Below are positions 30,272-38,666 of a stretch of DNA of 64,000 bases, one piece after another. Numbering within the stretch: position 1 is the stretch's first letter; each line of letters begins with the position of its first letter. Origin of the DNA: Opitutaceae bacterium (GTDB taxonomy: Bacteria; Verrucomicrobiota; Verrucomicrobiia; Opitutales; Opitutaceae). The stretch lies in contig JADJTK010000052.1 in assembly GCA_016711225.1 (NCBI GenBank), forward strand, positions 434,001 through 498,000, written 5' to 3'. The position numbers and the translations under genes are program-made. The notes below the pieces were generated by a model. That model worked only from the letters and a program-made list of their open reading frames with translations. It had not been told where the DNA came from and did no database searches.

Positions 30272-31429
30272 ATGGACCACCTCCTGCGCTGTCATCCGAT
30301 CACCGGCGACAACTTCGTCCGTGGCGAGAACTGCGACCTGTTCGACGACCAAGGGCGCCGCTTCGTCGACCTCGAATCAGGTAGCTGGGCCGCCGTGCTC
30401 GGCCACTCTCATCCCCGGGTGAACGCCGCGTTGAAGGCGCAGCTCGACCGGGTGATGCATCTGGGCGTGCGCTGGCCCAACCATCTGGCGGAGGAGGCAG
30501 CGGTGGCCGTGCTCGGGCTGGTGGGCGAGCCGGACGGCAAGTGCACGTTTCTGAGTTCGGGTAGCGAGGCGGTGGAGTTCGGCGTGCAGGCCGCGCGCCG
30601 CGTGAGTGGTCGCCCGTTGTTGGTAACATTCGCCAATTCGTATCTGGCCGCCTTCGGCTCCGCCGGGGCGAAGCCGGCGGCGGAGTGGTGTCTGATCGAC
30701 CCTCTCGAGTGGGCGGCCGATCCCGAGCGTTGTCTTGCGGCCATCCCGTTTGAGCAGGTCGGCGGTTTCGTCTTCGAACCGGGCGGTGGTGGGCCGACTT
30801 TTGGACGGTTCCCGGCGGGGGCGTTGGTGCGCGCAGTTGCCGAGCGGGTGCGGGCGGCGGGAGGGCTGCTGGTGGTCAACGAAGTGACGACCGGCTTGGG
30901 CCGAACTGGCCGTTGGTTCGGCTATCAACACTACGGCCTCCAGCCCGACATTGTCGCGCTCGGCAAGGGGCTCGGCAACGGCTACCCGATCAGTGCGACG
31001 ACTTTCCGGCGGGAGGTGGCCGAGGCGCTGGAACGCAGCGGCTGCCATCACGCCCAATCGCACCAGAACAACCCGCTCGGATGCGCGGTGGCGCTCGAGG
31101 TGATCGAGACTCTTCGTGAGGGCGGCTGGATCGAACGAGCGGAGCGGTTGGGCGCGTGGTTGCTGGGCGAACTGCAACGGCTGAAGGCCCGGCATGGCTG
31201 TATTCGCGACGTGCGGGGCCGCGGGCTGCTGCTCGTTCTGGAGCTGGACCCGGCGGGACCCTGCACGGGCACGCCGCTACAAGCGGCTCTACGGGAACGC
31301 GGCTTCCTGGTCGGGTGTTATCCGGCCGGTTACGCGGCCGGCACCGGCGTGCGTGTCGATCCTTCGCTTACGGTCGAAGAGCAGGACCTCGCGCGCCTGG
31401 TGGCGTGTCTGGACGAGATCCTTCCCTGA
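30272..31429 (+). CDS. Class III PLP-dependent aminotransferase
   Basis: 385 residues from MDHLLRCHPITGDNFVRG. Fold-type I aminotransferase: Gly/Ser phosphate motif LSSGSEAVEFG, PLP Lys232 in ALGKGLGNGYP, substrate/dimer motif TTGLGRTGRWFG. The residue that pairs with the PLP ring nitrogen is Asn203 (VVNEV) instead of the usual Asp (DEV). A subgroup with NEVTTG exists, so this is probably a real subfamily rather than a defect. Substrate unknown. Confidence 0.86.
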   Translation: MDHLLRCHPITGDNFVRGENCDLFDDQGRRFVDLESGSWAAVLGHSHPRVNAALKAQLDRVMHLGVRWPNHLAEEAAVAVLGLVGEPDGKCTFLSSGSEAVEFGVQAARRVSGRPLLVTFANSYLAAFGSAGAKPAAEWCLIDPLEWAADPERCLAAIPFEQVGGFVFEPGGGGPTFGRFPAGALVRAVAERVRAAGGLLVVNEVTTGLGRTGRWFGYQHYGLQPDIVALGKGLGNGYPISATTFRREVAEALERSGCHHAQSHQNNPLGCAVALEVIETLREGGWIERAERLGAWLLGELQRLKARHGCIRDVRGRGLLLVLELDPAGPCTGTPLQAALRERGFLVGCYPAGYAAGTGVRVDPSLTVEEQDLARLVACLDEILP

Positions 31430-31596
31430 GCCGTGAGCATGCATCGAGCCGTAGGGGCGTCGCTTGCCGACGCCCATTGGGCGAGGTGTATTGCCCTATC
31501 CCGCGTGGGGCACGCGGAAGCAGCCGGATGCGTCGGTTGCCGATCGGGGGCATCGCCCCATCGGGCACTTCGCCGCCGTGGTAGGAGTCCGCGGTG

Positions 31597-32007
31597 CTAG
31601 GCGGGAACCACGGTGGTGACGTCCGTGAACGCTTGCAGGTCCCGGTCGAAGGACGCGATCTGCTCCCCGTGCTCGGCGGCGGTGGCAGCAAGATAGGCAT
31701 CACCGAAATCCACGTTCGCTTTGGCGACCCGATGCAGGGCGTCCAGCACGCGGTGACGCTGCTCAACCCCGACTATGGCCGACTGGCATAACGGAAGGAT
31801 GAGCGAAGCCGCTTCGGGCCGCGCGTGTTTGTAGATCCGAGCCAGTACGTAGAAGATTTCGGCGACTGTGACCGCGGTGATGGACAGTTCGACTTTTCCA
31901 TCTTTGGCCCGGGCGAAGAGCCGCGCCGCCGCGGGGGACTGCTTTGGGTCGTCGTTGCGCAGGAAGCGCAGCACGACGTTGGCATCGAGGTGGTAGTGGG
32001 CGGTCAC
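31597..32007 (-). CDS. vapC: PIN-domain ribonuclease toxin
   Basis: 136 residues. PIN-domain acidic residues are in order: Asp8 (LDAN), Glu50 (TVAEIF), Asp100 and Asp103 (VDFGDAYL), Asp121 (SFDRDL). Family: Mg2+-dependent RNase, commonly cutting tRNA or rRNA. Its ATG overlaps the stop of the antitoxin gene (ATGA), the usual coupled VapBC order. Confidence 0.92.
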   Translation of the reverse strand: MTAHYHLDANVVLRFLRNDDPKQSPAAARLFARAKDGKVELSITAVTVAEIFYVLARIYKHARPEAASLILPLCQSAIVGVEQRHRVLDALHRVAKANVDFGDAYLAATAAEHGEQIASFDRDLQAFTDVTTVVPA

Positions 32008-32249
32008 TTTTGGACCTTCCCCTTCTCACTGCTGCCGGCCCAGGCGTTGCGGGCCTTGGCCTTCTCGTCGGAATCGCGGCGCAGGGTGGCTCCAGCCGAG
32101 CCGAACAGCGACAGGATATCGGGCACAGGGCTAACCCGCGCACCGCCGTCAGGCAGTTCTTCCCAGACTAACTCGAGCGATTTCCAGCGCGCGCGGAACT
32201 TGGCGGGGATCGTCGTCTGGCCTTTACTGGAAATCCGGGTCTTTACCAT
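32004..32249 (-). CDS. vapB: AbrB/MazE-type antitoxin
   Basis: 81 residues. The N terminus has the swapped-hairpin motif SSKGQTTIPAKFR, but lacks the usual LxxGDxV strand after it, reading WKSLELVWEELPDGGARV. It probably binds the operon promoter as a dimer and neutralises VapC through its C-terminal half. Confidence 0.88.
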   Translation of the reverse strand: MVKTRISSKGQTTIPAKFRARWKSLELVWEELPDGGARVSPVPDILSLFGSAGATLRRDSDEKAKARNAWAGSSEKGKVQK

Positions 32250-32647
32250 GAGCTTCTCTCTTTACCGGAAACGGTTCGGCCGTCAACTGGCCCAGGCGCT
32301 TGGCTGGTCGGGGCAAGTTGCAGTAGTCGACAAAGTACCGGAGCTGCACGTGTCGGTGATCCGTAGGCACGGCGGAGGTGGGTCGCTGCGCGGCGAGTTC
32401 CTCCGCGGAGTGAAGTTGCAGGAGGAGGGGACGGCCAGGAAGGCCGCGGGAGCGAATAAGGCGCCGAACCGTGGCGTGTTCTGGTCGGCGCTGGGGCTGC
32501 AGCTAGCTCGGACGAATGGACCTTGCCGACGGGCGCTCGACGCCGGGCGGACTACTGGATCGGGCGAGCCAAGCGCTTGGGGGACTGAGCGTCCTCGATC
32601 TTTTCACACTGGCGGTCCGCGGGGGAGAGGTGGCAAGCTGGGCGACG
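32250..32647. other. Gap without a supported gene
   Basis: 398 bases between vapB and the decayed gene. Open frames exist, but show no domain, ribosome binding site or conserved pattern. Confidence 0.5.
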
Positions 32648-33626
32648 ATGAAACCCCTGATTGCGCTCGTGGTGGCGGCGGTGTTGGCGACGTTTGCCTT
32701 CGGTACCGCGCAGGTGCCGGACAGGCTGATCCTCGACGGCAAGGAAGTGCCGCTGTTCGAGAACCCGCTGGAATTCCTTTGGGTTGATGAGACCGGAACA
32801 CCGGTGCTGTTTAGCTCGGTGTTCTCGGAGCCTCCAACTACTCCTGAGGAGCGAAAGAGGATGGATGAGTTCTATGACCGTCGGCCGGAGGCATTCCGAA
32901 AGGGTGGTGGGTCATCGGCCAACTGGCGTGGCTACGTGGCGACCTGGCAGATCGAGGGTCCCGAGCGGGAAGCTTCCGGTCTTCGCCGAGTGGTATTCTG
33001 GCAAGGTCCGGGCACCACAGGGTGAGATGCTCGACTATGTCCACATGGGCTATGACTCGAGGTATGAGCGTGACACGTTTCTTGATTTCAAGAAGGGCAT
33101 GCTGGTCTCGCGGGTCGACATCGAGAACACCGGCAAGAACCTCTATCGCAGGGAATACGCCCAGCCGTGGAAAACCTATGGAGACGAGGGAGGCACGGAC
33201 TGGGGCTGGATCGACCCTCGACTGTTCAATTACGCGTGGATCGAGACACTCATGGACTCTGGCGCGCCTTTCCGAACACGGGGAGGCTTCTCTCGGCAGC
33301 AGCCGAGGCGCGATCATGTCTGGCTGGAGAGGCAAAAGGCGAAGGCGGCTTTGGTGGTTTATGAAATCCCCGAACGCTGGAGTGATGCGATTCCGCTTCA
33401 TACGCTTCCTGACGGTGAGCCGCCGGCCGATGGCAAACTGGTCGAGATCGAGTGCCGGTTTGTGAAGAACGGCGAGCGGCAGGAGTTGCACGTGAGCAGC
33501 ATCCGTGAGCTCAAGCCGAGCGAGGCGCTGTTTCACACGGACTTCCCCGAGTTCATCGAGAAGTGGCGGAACGAGAAGAACGCCGTGCAAGAGCGGAAGG
33601 CCGCGGAAGCCACGAAGGCGGAATGA
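32648..33626 (+). pseudogene. Disrupted secreted-protein gene
   Basis: The first part (from ATG 32648) encodes a signal peptide, MKPLIALVVAAVLATFAFGT, then LDGKEVPLFENPLEFL and SSANWRGYVATWQIEG, the start of a family common in Opitutaceae-like genomes. After about 32965 the reading continues in another frame (KLPVFAEWYSGKVRAPQGE, then DYVHMGYDSRYERD) to the stop at 33626. The reading switches by one frame, and the stretch that usually separates WRGY-ATW from the TWFSGxLRxPxG motif is shortened. A deletion with loss of frame is the simplest explanation. Function of the family unknown. Confidence 0.75.
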
Positions 33627-33798
33627 GTGCTGCAAGGTGCCGCGTGGGTCGCTGCTTCAGCACGACCGGCTGGGCGCTGTGCTCGCAACTGGTGCGCGAA
33701 TTATGTCGGGTGGGGCGCCCTGAAGGGACGACCTGCGCGGTGCCAGATTCAGATGCAGGGGGCGTTTTGCGTTGAGGCGATGACGCGGCCTGCGAACG

Positions 33799-35295
33799 AT
33801 GGCGTGCATGAGTCATGCGCAGCACGGCGGCGGAGGTGCGAGTTTCCTGGAGCTGGGTCGGAGAAAAGACCTGGATGCGGACATCGCCAACACGATCGTG
33901 CGGTTGATGGACTGCGTGAGCTTTGAGCTGGCGGAGGACAAAGGGTCGTTCTTCCGCCGGCTCTTCGAAGGGAAGGATGTCGAGCCGCCGGCCGGCGCGG
34001 CGCCGCGGGTCGACCGGAAGAAGCTCGAGGCGGCTTGGCGCTGTCTCGAGCAGCGGGAGTGGCTCAGTCTCCAGGGCGGCTCTGGTAAACGGCCGGTGGT
34101 TTCGCTGGAGCCCTTGCGGGGCATGCGGCGACTGCGACAGCTCCATTTGAGCGATAATGCCGTAGGCGACTTGGCGCCGCTGAGTGAGCTCCTCTCATTG
34201 GAGGAACTGTCGCTGGCCAAGAACCGGATTCGGACTCTCGACCCACTGCGGGGGTGCACGTCGTTGCGCGAGCTCAACTGCAAGGCGAATCCGATCACGG
34301 ACTTTTCGGCACTGGCCGTTCTACCGGAGCTGAGGACGCTGGAGATCTCGGCGGATCAGGTCCCGGCGTTCTGCGGCTGTGGCGCCCTGCTGCAGTTGCG
34401 GAAACTGAAGATCGTGGCGCCGGGAGCCGTGTCTTCGCTGCGGGACCTGCCGCCGATGCCCAAGCTGATCGGTCTCGACGTGGATGGGCTTGAATCGCTC
34501 GAGGGTCTTGATCGTTGCCCGGAACTGTTGAACCTCAACGTACGTGGGACCTTCGGTTCGCTGGTGCCGGGTGCGAGCTTGGCGAGACTCACGGTTGGAT
34601 ACTTCTCGACTGATCGGGATCTCGATTTGTCGCCGCTCTCGGCACTATACGCGCTGCGGAAGTTGGGGTTCTGGAGAACAGGACTGACGAAGCTTGAGGC
34701 ACTCAGCCGGCTGCCGGTGCTGCACGAGGTCGGTGCCTGGAGTGGCGCGGAGAAGGCGGAAGGTTTGGCGCTGCTCCGCTCCTCGTTGAGCCCATGGGAC
34801 GATGAGTTTGGTGCCAAGGCTGCGCGGACTCTCCCTGCTGCAGAATTGCGCGTTGTCAGCCGTTCGGAGTTCGACCGGTTCGATTCATCGGAGCCCTATG
34901 GGCTTCGCGCCGATGAATGCGACGAGGCGATGGTGTTGGCCGAGCAAGAATGGCTGCAGAATCGTCTTCGATCTTCGTTGTCCATCGATCTGACCGACGA
35001 AGAAGACTTCTGTTTGCCGATTGATCGCATCGGCTTTCGGCGATCGCACACGCTGATGATCTACAGTCTGAAAGCCTTCACCTCGTTTGGAGAGATCGTG
35101 CGCCGGGTGCAGACGGTTCTCGGCGAGGCGAAGAACGACTGGATCATCTATTGCCAATCGAGCCTGTTTGAAGGGCCGGACGAGCAGCCTGCGTGGGCGA
35201 AGGACTTCGTCGTCTGGATCTACCCCTCGGAGATCTGGGTGACGGCGGAGCACGAGGCGACCGTGCGCCGGCTGCTGTCGTTTTCCGACGACTGA
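33799..35295 (+). CDS. Leucine-rich-repeat protein with unknown C-terminal domain
   Basis: 498 residues, no signal peptide. Residues about 95-330 hold LRRs of the internalin-like LxxLxxLxLxxNxI type (LRQLHLSDNAVGDLAPLSEL, LEELSLAKNRIRTLDPL). The C-terminal 150 residues form an alpha/beta-looking domain (RSHTLMIYSLKAFTSFGEIV, KNDWIIYCQSSLFEG, KDFVVWIYPSEIWVT) that I do not recognise. The first in-frame ATG is used; one three codons later is possible. Probably cytosolic protein-protein interaction. Confidence 0.78.
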   Translation: MACMSHAQHGGGGASFLELGRRKDLDADIANTIVRLMDCVSFELAEDKGSFFRRLFEGKDVEPPAGAAPRVDRKKLEAAWRCLEQREWLSLQGGSGKRPVVSLEPLRGMRRLRQLHLSDNAVGDLAPLSELLSLEELSLAKNRIRTLDPLRGCTSLRELNCKANPITDFSALAVLPELRTLEISADQVPAFCGCGALLQLRKLKIVAPGAVSSLRDLPPMPKLIGLDVDGLESLEGLDRCPELLNLNVRGTFGSLVPGASLARLTVGYFSTDRDLDLSPLSALYALRKLGFWRTGLTKLEALSRLPVLHEVGAWSGAEKAEGLALLRSSLSPWDDEFGAKAARTLPAAELRVVSRSEFDRFDSSEPYGLRADECDEAMVLAEQEWLQNRLRSSLSIDLTDEEDFCLPIDRIGFRRSHTLMIYSLKAFTSFGEIVRRVQTVLGEAKNDWIIYCQSSLFEGPDEQPAWAKDFVVWIYPSEIWVTAEHEATVRRLLSFSDD

Positions 35296-35296
35296 A

Positions 35297-36049
35297 TCAC
35301 CCCAACCGGTTGATCGTACTGGCGGCGTAGCCGGCACCGAAACCGTTGTCGATGTTCACGACCGTCACCCCGGGGGCGCAGCTGTTGAGCATGGCCAATA
35401 GTGCTGCGATACCGCCGAAACTCGCGCCGTATCCGACACTCGTGGGCACGGCGATGATGGGCTTGTCCACGAGGCCGCCGAGCACGCTGGGCAGCGCGCC
35501 CTCCATGCCGGCGACGGCGATGATGGCGCGCGCGCCGCGCACCTGCTCCAGGCGACCAAGCAGGCGGTGCAGGCCGGCCACGCCGACGTCGTACACCCGC
35601 TCGACACGGTTGCCGAAGACTTCGGCGGTGATCGCGGCCTCCTCGGCCACGGGTAGATCGGAGGTGCCGGCGGCGACGATGGCGATGTAGGTGGTCGGAG
35701 GAGTCGCAGGCGCGGCCGGGCGGCGGACGATGGTGCGCGAAACGGGGTCGTGCACGAGCGTGGGCGAGAGATCGCGGGCGGCTTCCCAGTGCGCGGCGTC
35801 GACGCGGGTGGCGAGGATCGCGCTGGGGCCCTGGAGCATGCGCTCGAGGATACCGCGGACCTGCGCGGGAGTCTTGCCGGCGCAGTAGATCACCTCGGGG
35901 TGGCCGGTGCGCAGGGCGCGGTGGTTGTCGATGAGCGCGTAACCGAGGTCGGCCGACGGGAAGTCCTTCAGTTCCGCCATCGCAGCGGCGAGGTCGGTTT
36001 CACCGGTGCGGTAACGTTCGAGGATCTGGACGAGGGATTCGCGGTTCAT
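35297..36049 (-). CDS. larB: Nickel-pincer cofactor synthesis carboxylase/hydrolase
   Basis: 250 residues. LarB carboxylates nicotinic acid adenine dinucleotide at C5 and releases AMP, the first step to the Ni-pincer nucleotide. The C-terminal half is PurE-like: AAGTSDLPVAEEA, AVAGMEGALPSVLGGL, IIAVPTSVGYGASFGGIAALL; the N-terminal half has GHPEVIYCAGKT. Part of a minus-strand larE-larC-larB set; 308 bases separate it from larC. Confidence 0.93.
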   Translation of the reverse strand: MNRESLVQILERYRTGETDLAAAMAELKDFPSADLGYALIDNHRALRTGHPEVIYCAGKTPAQVRGILERMLQGPSAILATRVDAAHWEAARDLSPTLVHDPVSRTIVRRPAAPATPPTTYIAIVAAGTSDLPVAEEAAITAEVFGNRVERVYDVGVAGLHRLLGRLEQVRGARAIIAVAGMEGALPSVLGGLVDKPIIAVPTSVGYGASFGGIAALLAMLNSCAPGVTVVNIDNGFGAGYAASTINRLG

Positions 36050-36065
36050 GGAACGGAATACGGAG

Positions 36066-36105
36066 AGTTCACCACAGAGGACACGGAGGGCACAGAGGGA
36101 CGGAA
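36066..36105 (+). repeat. CAGAGGACAC-type repeat, left arm, lar copy
   Basis: ACCACAGAGGACACGGAGGG and CACAGAGGG in the larC-larB gap. Opposite-orientation partner at 36311-36350. Confidence 0.5.
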
Positions 36106-36310
36106 CGAGAAATGCCCGAAGGCAGATGTGAGCGACAGAAGGAAACGAAGGGCGGAGGCCGGAGAAGACGGACGAGTCACCGAGGGCACAGAGTCGGAGG
36201 AGCGCACGGTGAAGGAAGAGAACTCAGGGCGCTGGAAGGTTTGTCGTAGAGCCTTACGGGAGGGGAACGGCAGTTTGCGCGGCGATTGTGAGGAAAGCGG
36301 ACGAATGATT

Positions 36311-36350
36311 GCTCTGTGTTCTCCTCTGCTCTCTGTGCCCTCTGTGCCCA
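36311..36350 (-). repeat. CAGAGGACAC-type repeat, right arm, lar copy
   Basis: GCTCTGTGTTCTCCTCTGC and TCTCTGTGCCCTCTGTGCCC, just after the larC stop. With the left arm it brackets about 200 purine-rich bases without a gene. Confidence 0.5.
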
Positions 36351-36357
36351 AATCGGA

Positions 36358-37677
36358 TCAGGCCTTCGCTTCGCGTTGGGCCAGCTCGGCGAGGACGGTG
36401 CGCTCGACTTCGCGCAACGGGAGGTTGCGGGACTCGGCGAGACGCCGAAGATCGTCGTGCTCGGGTTTCGACTTCAACGCGCGGCCGTCAAGCCAGGCGG
36501 TTTTCACGCGCACGGTCCCGAGCGAGGTGGCGACTTCTTCAAAGGTGCGTTCGAGGGCGAGCTTGCCGACTTCACGGCGGCGCAGGCCGAAGGTGGTCGT
36601 CTCGCGCAGAATGAGCTCGGCGAGTGCGGCCTCCTTCTCGGGAGGGCAAAGCACGGAGAGCGTCATCGCCGGGCGCGACTTCTTCATGACGATGGGCGTG
36701 ATCCACGCATCGGAGGCGCCGGCGGCGAGAAGCTTTTCCAGGACGTAGCCGGCGGTCTCGCCCGTCATGTCGTCGAGATTGCATTCCAGCACCACGGCCG
36801 TTTCGCGCGAAGCGGCGGGGGCGGCGGCCTCGGCGGGGCGGGTGGAGGCGAGAAAGACGCGAAGGATGTTCGGGATCGGGCCGTCCTTGTGGCCGATGCC
36901 GTAGCCAATGCGCTCGATCGTGAAATCCGTCTTGTCGGTGAAGGCGTCGGTGCTGGCGACGAGGATGGCGGCGCCCGTGGGCGTAGTGGCTTCGAAGGGA
37001 ACGGTGCCGAGGCGGGTGGGCGCGCCGCGGAGCAGGTCGGCGGTGGCGGGTGCGGGCACGGAGAGGCGGCCGTGGGCGCATTTCACGAACCCGCCGCCGA
37101 GTTCGATGGTGGAAACGAGCACGCGGTCGGGGCGAAGCCACTCCAGGGCGATGGCGGCGGCGACGATGTCGACGATCGAGTCGACGGCGCCGACCTCGTG
37201 GAAGCCGACCTCGGCCACGGGCATTCCGTGGATCTTTGCCTCGGCTTCGGCAATACGGGCGAAGATGGCGAGGGCGCGGCGCTTGGTGGCGTCGGCCAGG
37301 GTGCTGCGCTCGATCATCGCGACGATGTCGCGGTGGTTGCGGTGCTCGTGCGGCTCGTGTCCGGGGGCGAGCGGTGTTTGGAGTTTGGTGACGGGCTTGT
37401 AGGCCAGGGCGTCGACCTGGCCTGTCGGCGCGGAGGCCACGTCGGCGCCGTGGCCTACAGGGGGCGGCGCCTCGCCGTCGAGGAGGACGTCGCAGCGGGT
37501 GCCGCCGATGCCTTTGCGGGAGTCGCGGGTGAACTGCAGGCGCCAGCCGGCGAGGCCGAGCTTCTTGAGCTCCGTGGTGAGATGCTCGGGCGGCACGCCG
37601 AGATCGACCATCGCGCCTAGGTGCATGTCGCCGGAGATGCCGGCGGAGCAGTCGTAGTAGAGAATACGTTCAGGCAT
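36358..37677 (-). CDS. larC: Nickel insertion enzyme for the Ni-pincer cofactor
   Basis: 439 residues in one uninterrupted frame. LarC inserts Ni into the pyridinium-3,5-bisthiocarboxylate nucleotide. Motifs: YYDCSAGISGDMHLGAM, HEHRNHRDI (His-rich nickel region), FHEVGAVDSIVDIV, TPTGAAIL, NLDDMTGE, TPIVMKKSRP. In Lactobacillus plantarum the protein is made from two frames by ribosomal frameshifting; here that is not needed. Confidence 0.94.
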   Translation of the reverse strand: MPERILYYDCSAGISGDMHLGAMVDLGVPPEHLTTELKKLGLAGWRLQFTRDSRKGIGGTRCDVLLDGEAPPPVGHGADVASAPTGQVDALAYKPVTKLQTPLAPGHEPHEHRNHRDIVAMIERSTLADATKRRALAIFARIAEAEAKIHGMPVAEVGFHEVGAVDSIVDIVAAAIALEWLRPDRVLVSTIELGGGFVKCAHGRLSVPAPATADLLRGAPTRLGTVPFEATTPTGAAILVASTDAFTDKTDFTIERIGYGIGHKDGPIPNILRVFLASTRPAEAAAPAASRETAVVLECNLDDMTGETAGYVLEKLLAAGASDAWITPIVMKKSRPAMTLSVLCPPEKEAALAELILRETTTFGLRRREVGKLALERTFEEVATSLGTVRVKTAWLDGRALKSKPEHDDLRRLAESRNLPLREVERTVLAELAQREAKA

Positions 37678-37707
37678 GGGCGGAATGGCGGAAACGAAGC
37701 GTTTCCG

Positions 37708-38552
37708 CTACGGGGAAGGGGCGGCGGCGATGCCCACCGGCAACGCGCGGTTGAGGCTGCCCATCTTGTAACCCTCGAGCTCGAGGCAGACGTAGCGGAA
37801 ACCGGCGGCCTTGATCTCGCGCGAGAGGGTGTCGAGCAGCACGGGATCGAAGAAGCGGGTACGCTCGTCGGGCGCGACCTCGAGGCGGGCGATGTCGCCG
37901 TGGTGGCGCACGCGGCATTGGCGGAAGCCGTGCGCGCGCAGCGCTTGCTCGGCTTGCTCGATGGCGCGGAGTTTTTCCAGGGTGATACGCTCGCCGTAAG
38001 GCACGCGCGAGCCGAGGCAGGCGGCGGCGGGCTTGTCCCAAGTGGGCAGGCCGAGCTGGCGGGAGAGTTCGCGGATCTCGGCCTTGTTCAGACCGGCGGC
38101 GCGAAGTGGGCTGGTGATCTTGAGCTCGGCCAGGGCGGTGAGGCCGGGGCGGTAGTCGGACTCGTCGTCGAGGTTGGAGCCGTCGAAAATCGTCTCAATG
38201 CCATGGGTGCGGGCGACCTCGGCGATGCGGGCGAACTCGATCTTCTTGCAGAAATAGCAGCGATTGACCGGGTTGGCGGCGACGGGTTCGTCGAGCTGGG
38301 GTCGTCGATGAAGTAGTGGCGGATGCGGGTGAGGGCGGCGATCTGCTTGGCGGATTCGAGGTCGTTGCCCGGCATCATCGGACCGGTGACGGTGATGGCG
38401 ATGGCGGCATCGCCCACGGCGTCGCGCGCGGCGCGGCAAAGGAAGCTGCCGTCGACGCCGCCGGAGAAGGCGACGGCCACGCGGCCGTGCGCGGTGATGA
38501 TCTCAAGCAGGCGGCGGTACTTGTCGGCGAGCGTGGAGGGGGAGGGGCTCAC
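37708..38552 (-). pseudogene. larE: larE sulfur transferase, frameshifted
   Basis: Two frames together encode LarE, the ATP-dependent sulfur-insertion enzyme of Ni-pincer synthesis. Frame 1 from GTG 38552: LADKYRRLLEII, PP-loop AFSGGVDGSFLCRAA, ending HYFIDDP. Frame 2: LDEPVAANPVNRCYFCKK, IFDGSNLDDESDYRPG, KPAAACLGSRVPYGERIT. The switch falls at four G (+ strand 38298-38301); five would restore the frame. It may be a sequencing or assembly error, a true mutation, or recoding. CxxC in RCYFC plus Cys in ACLGSR resemble the [4Fe-4S]-type LarE group. Upstream ends near larC with 30 bases between. Confidence 0.8.
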
Positions 38553-38666
38553 GGTGGGTTGGTAGGCCGCTTTTCTGCGCCTCCCCGGTGGCCGAGGCCA
38601 GAGCAAACGCCGGTGGATGCATCGGGGCGGCGACGCGGTGGGGCGCTGCACCGCTGTTGCATTGGT

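Noticed and set aside
36316..37620. 434-codon open frame on the plus strand
   Set aside because: Antisense to larC, whose motifs are unambiguous.
36358..37677. Programmed frameshift in larC as in Lactobacillus plantarum
   Set aside because: The gene is one continuous frame of normal length.
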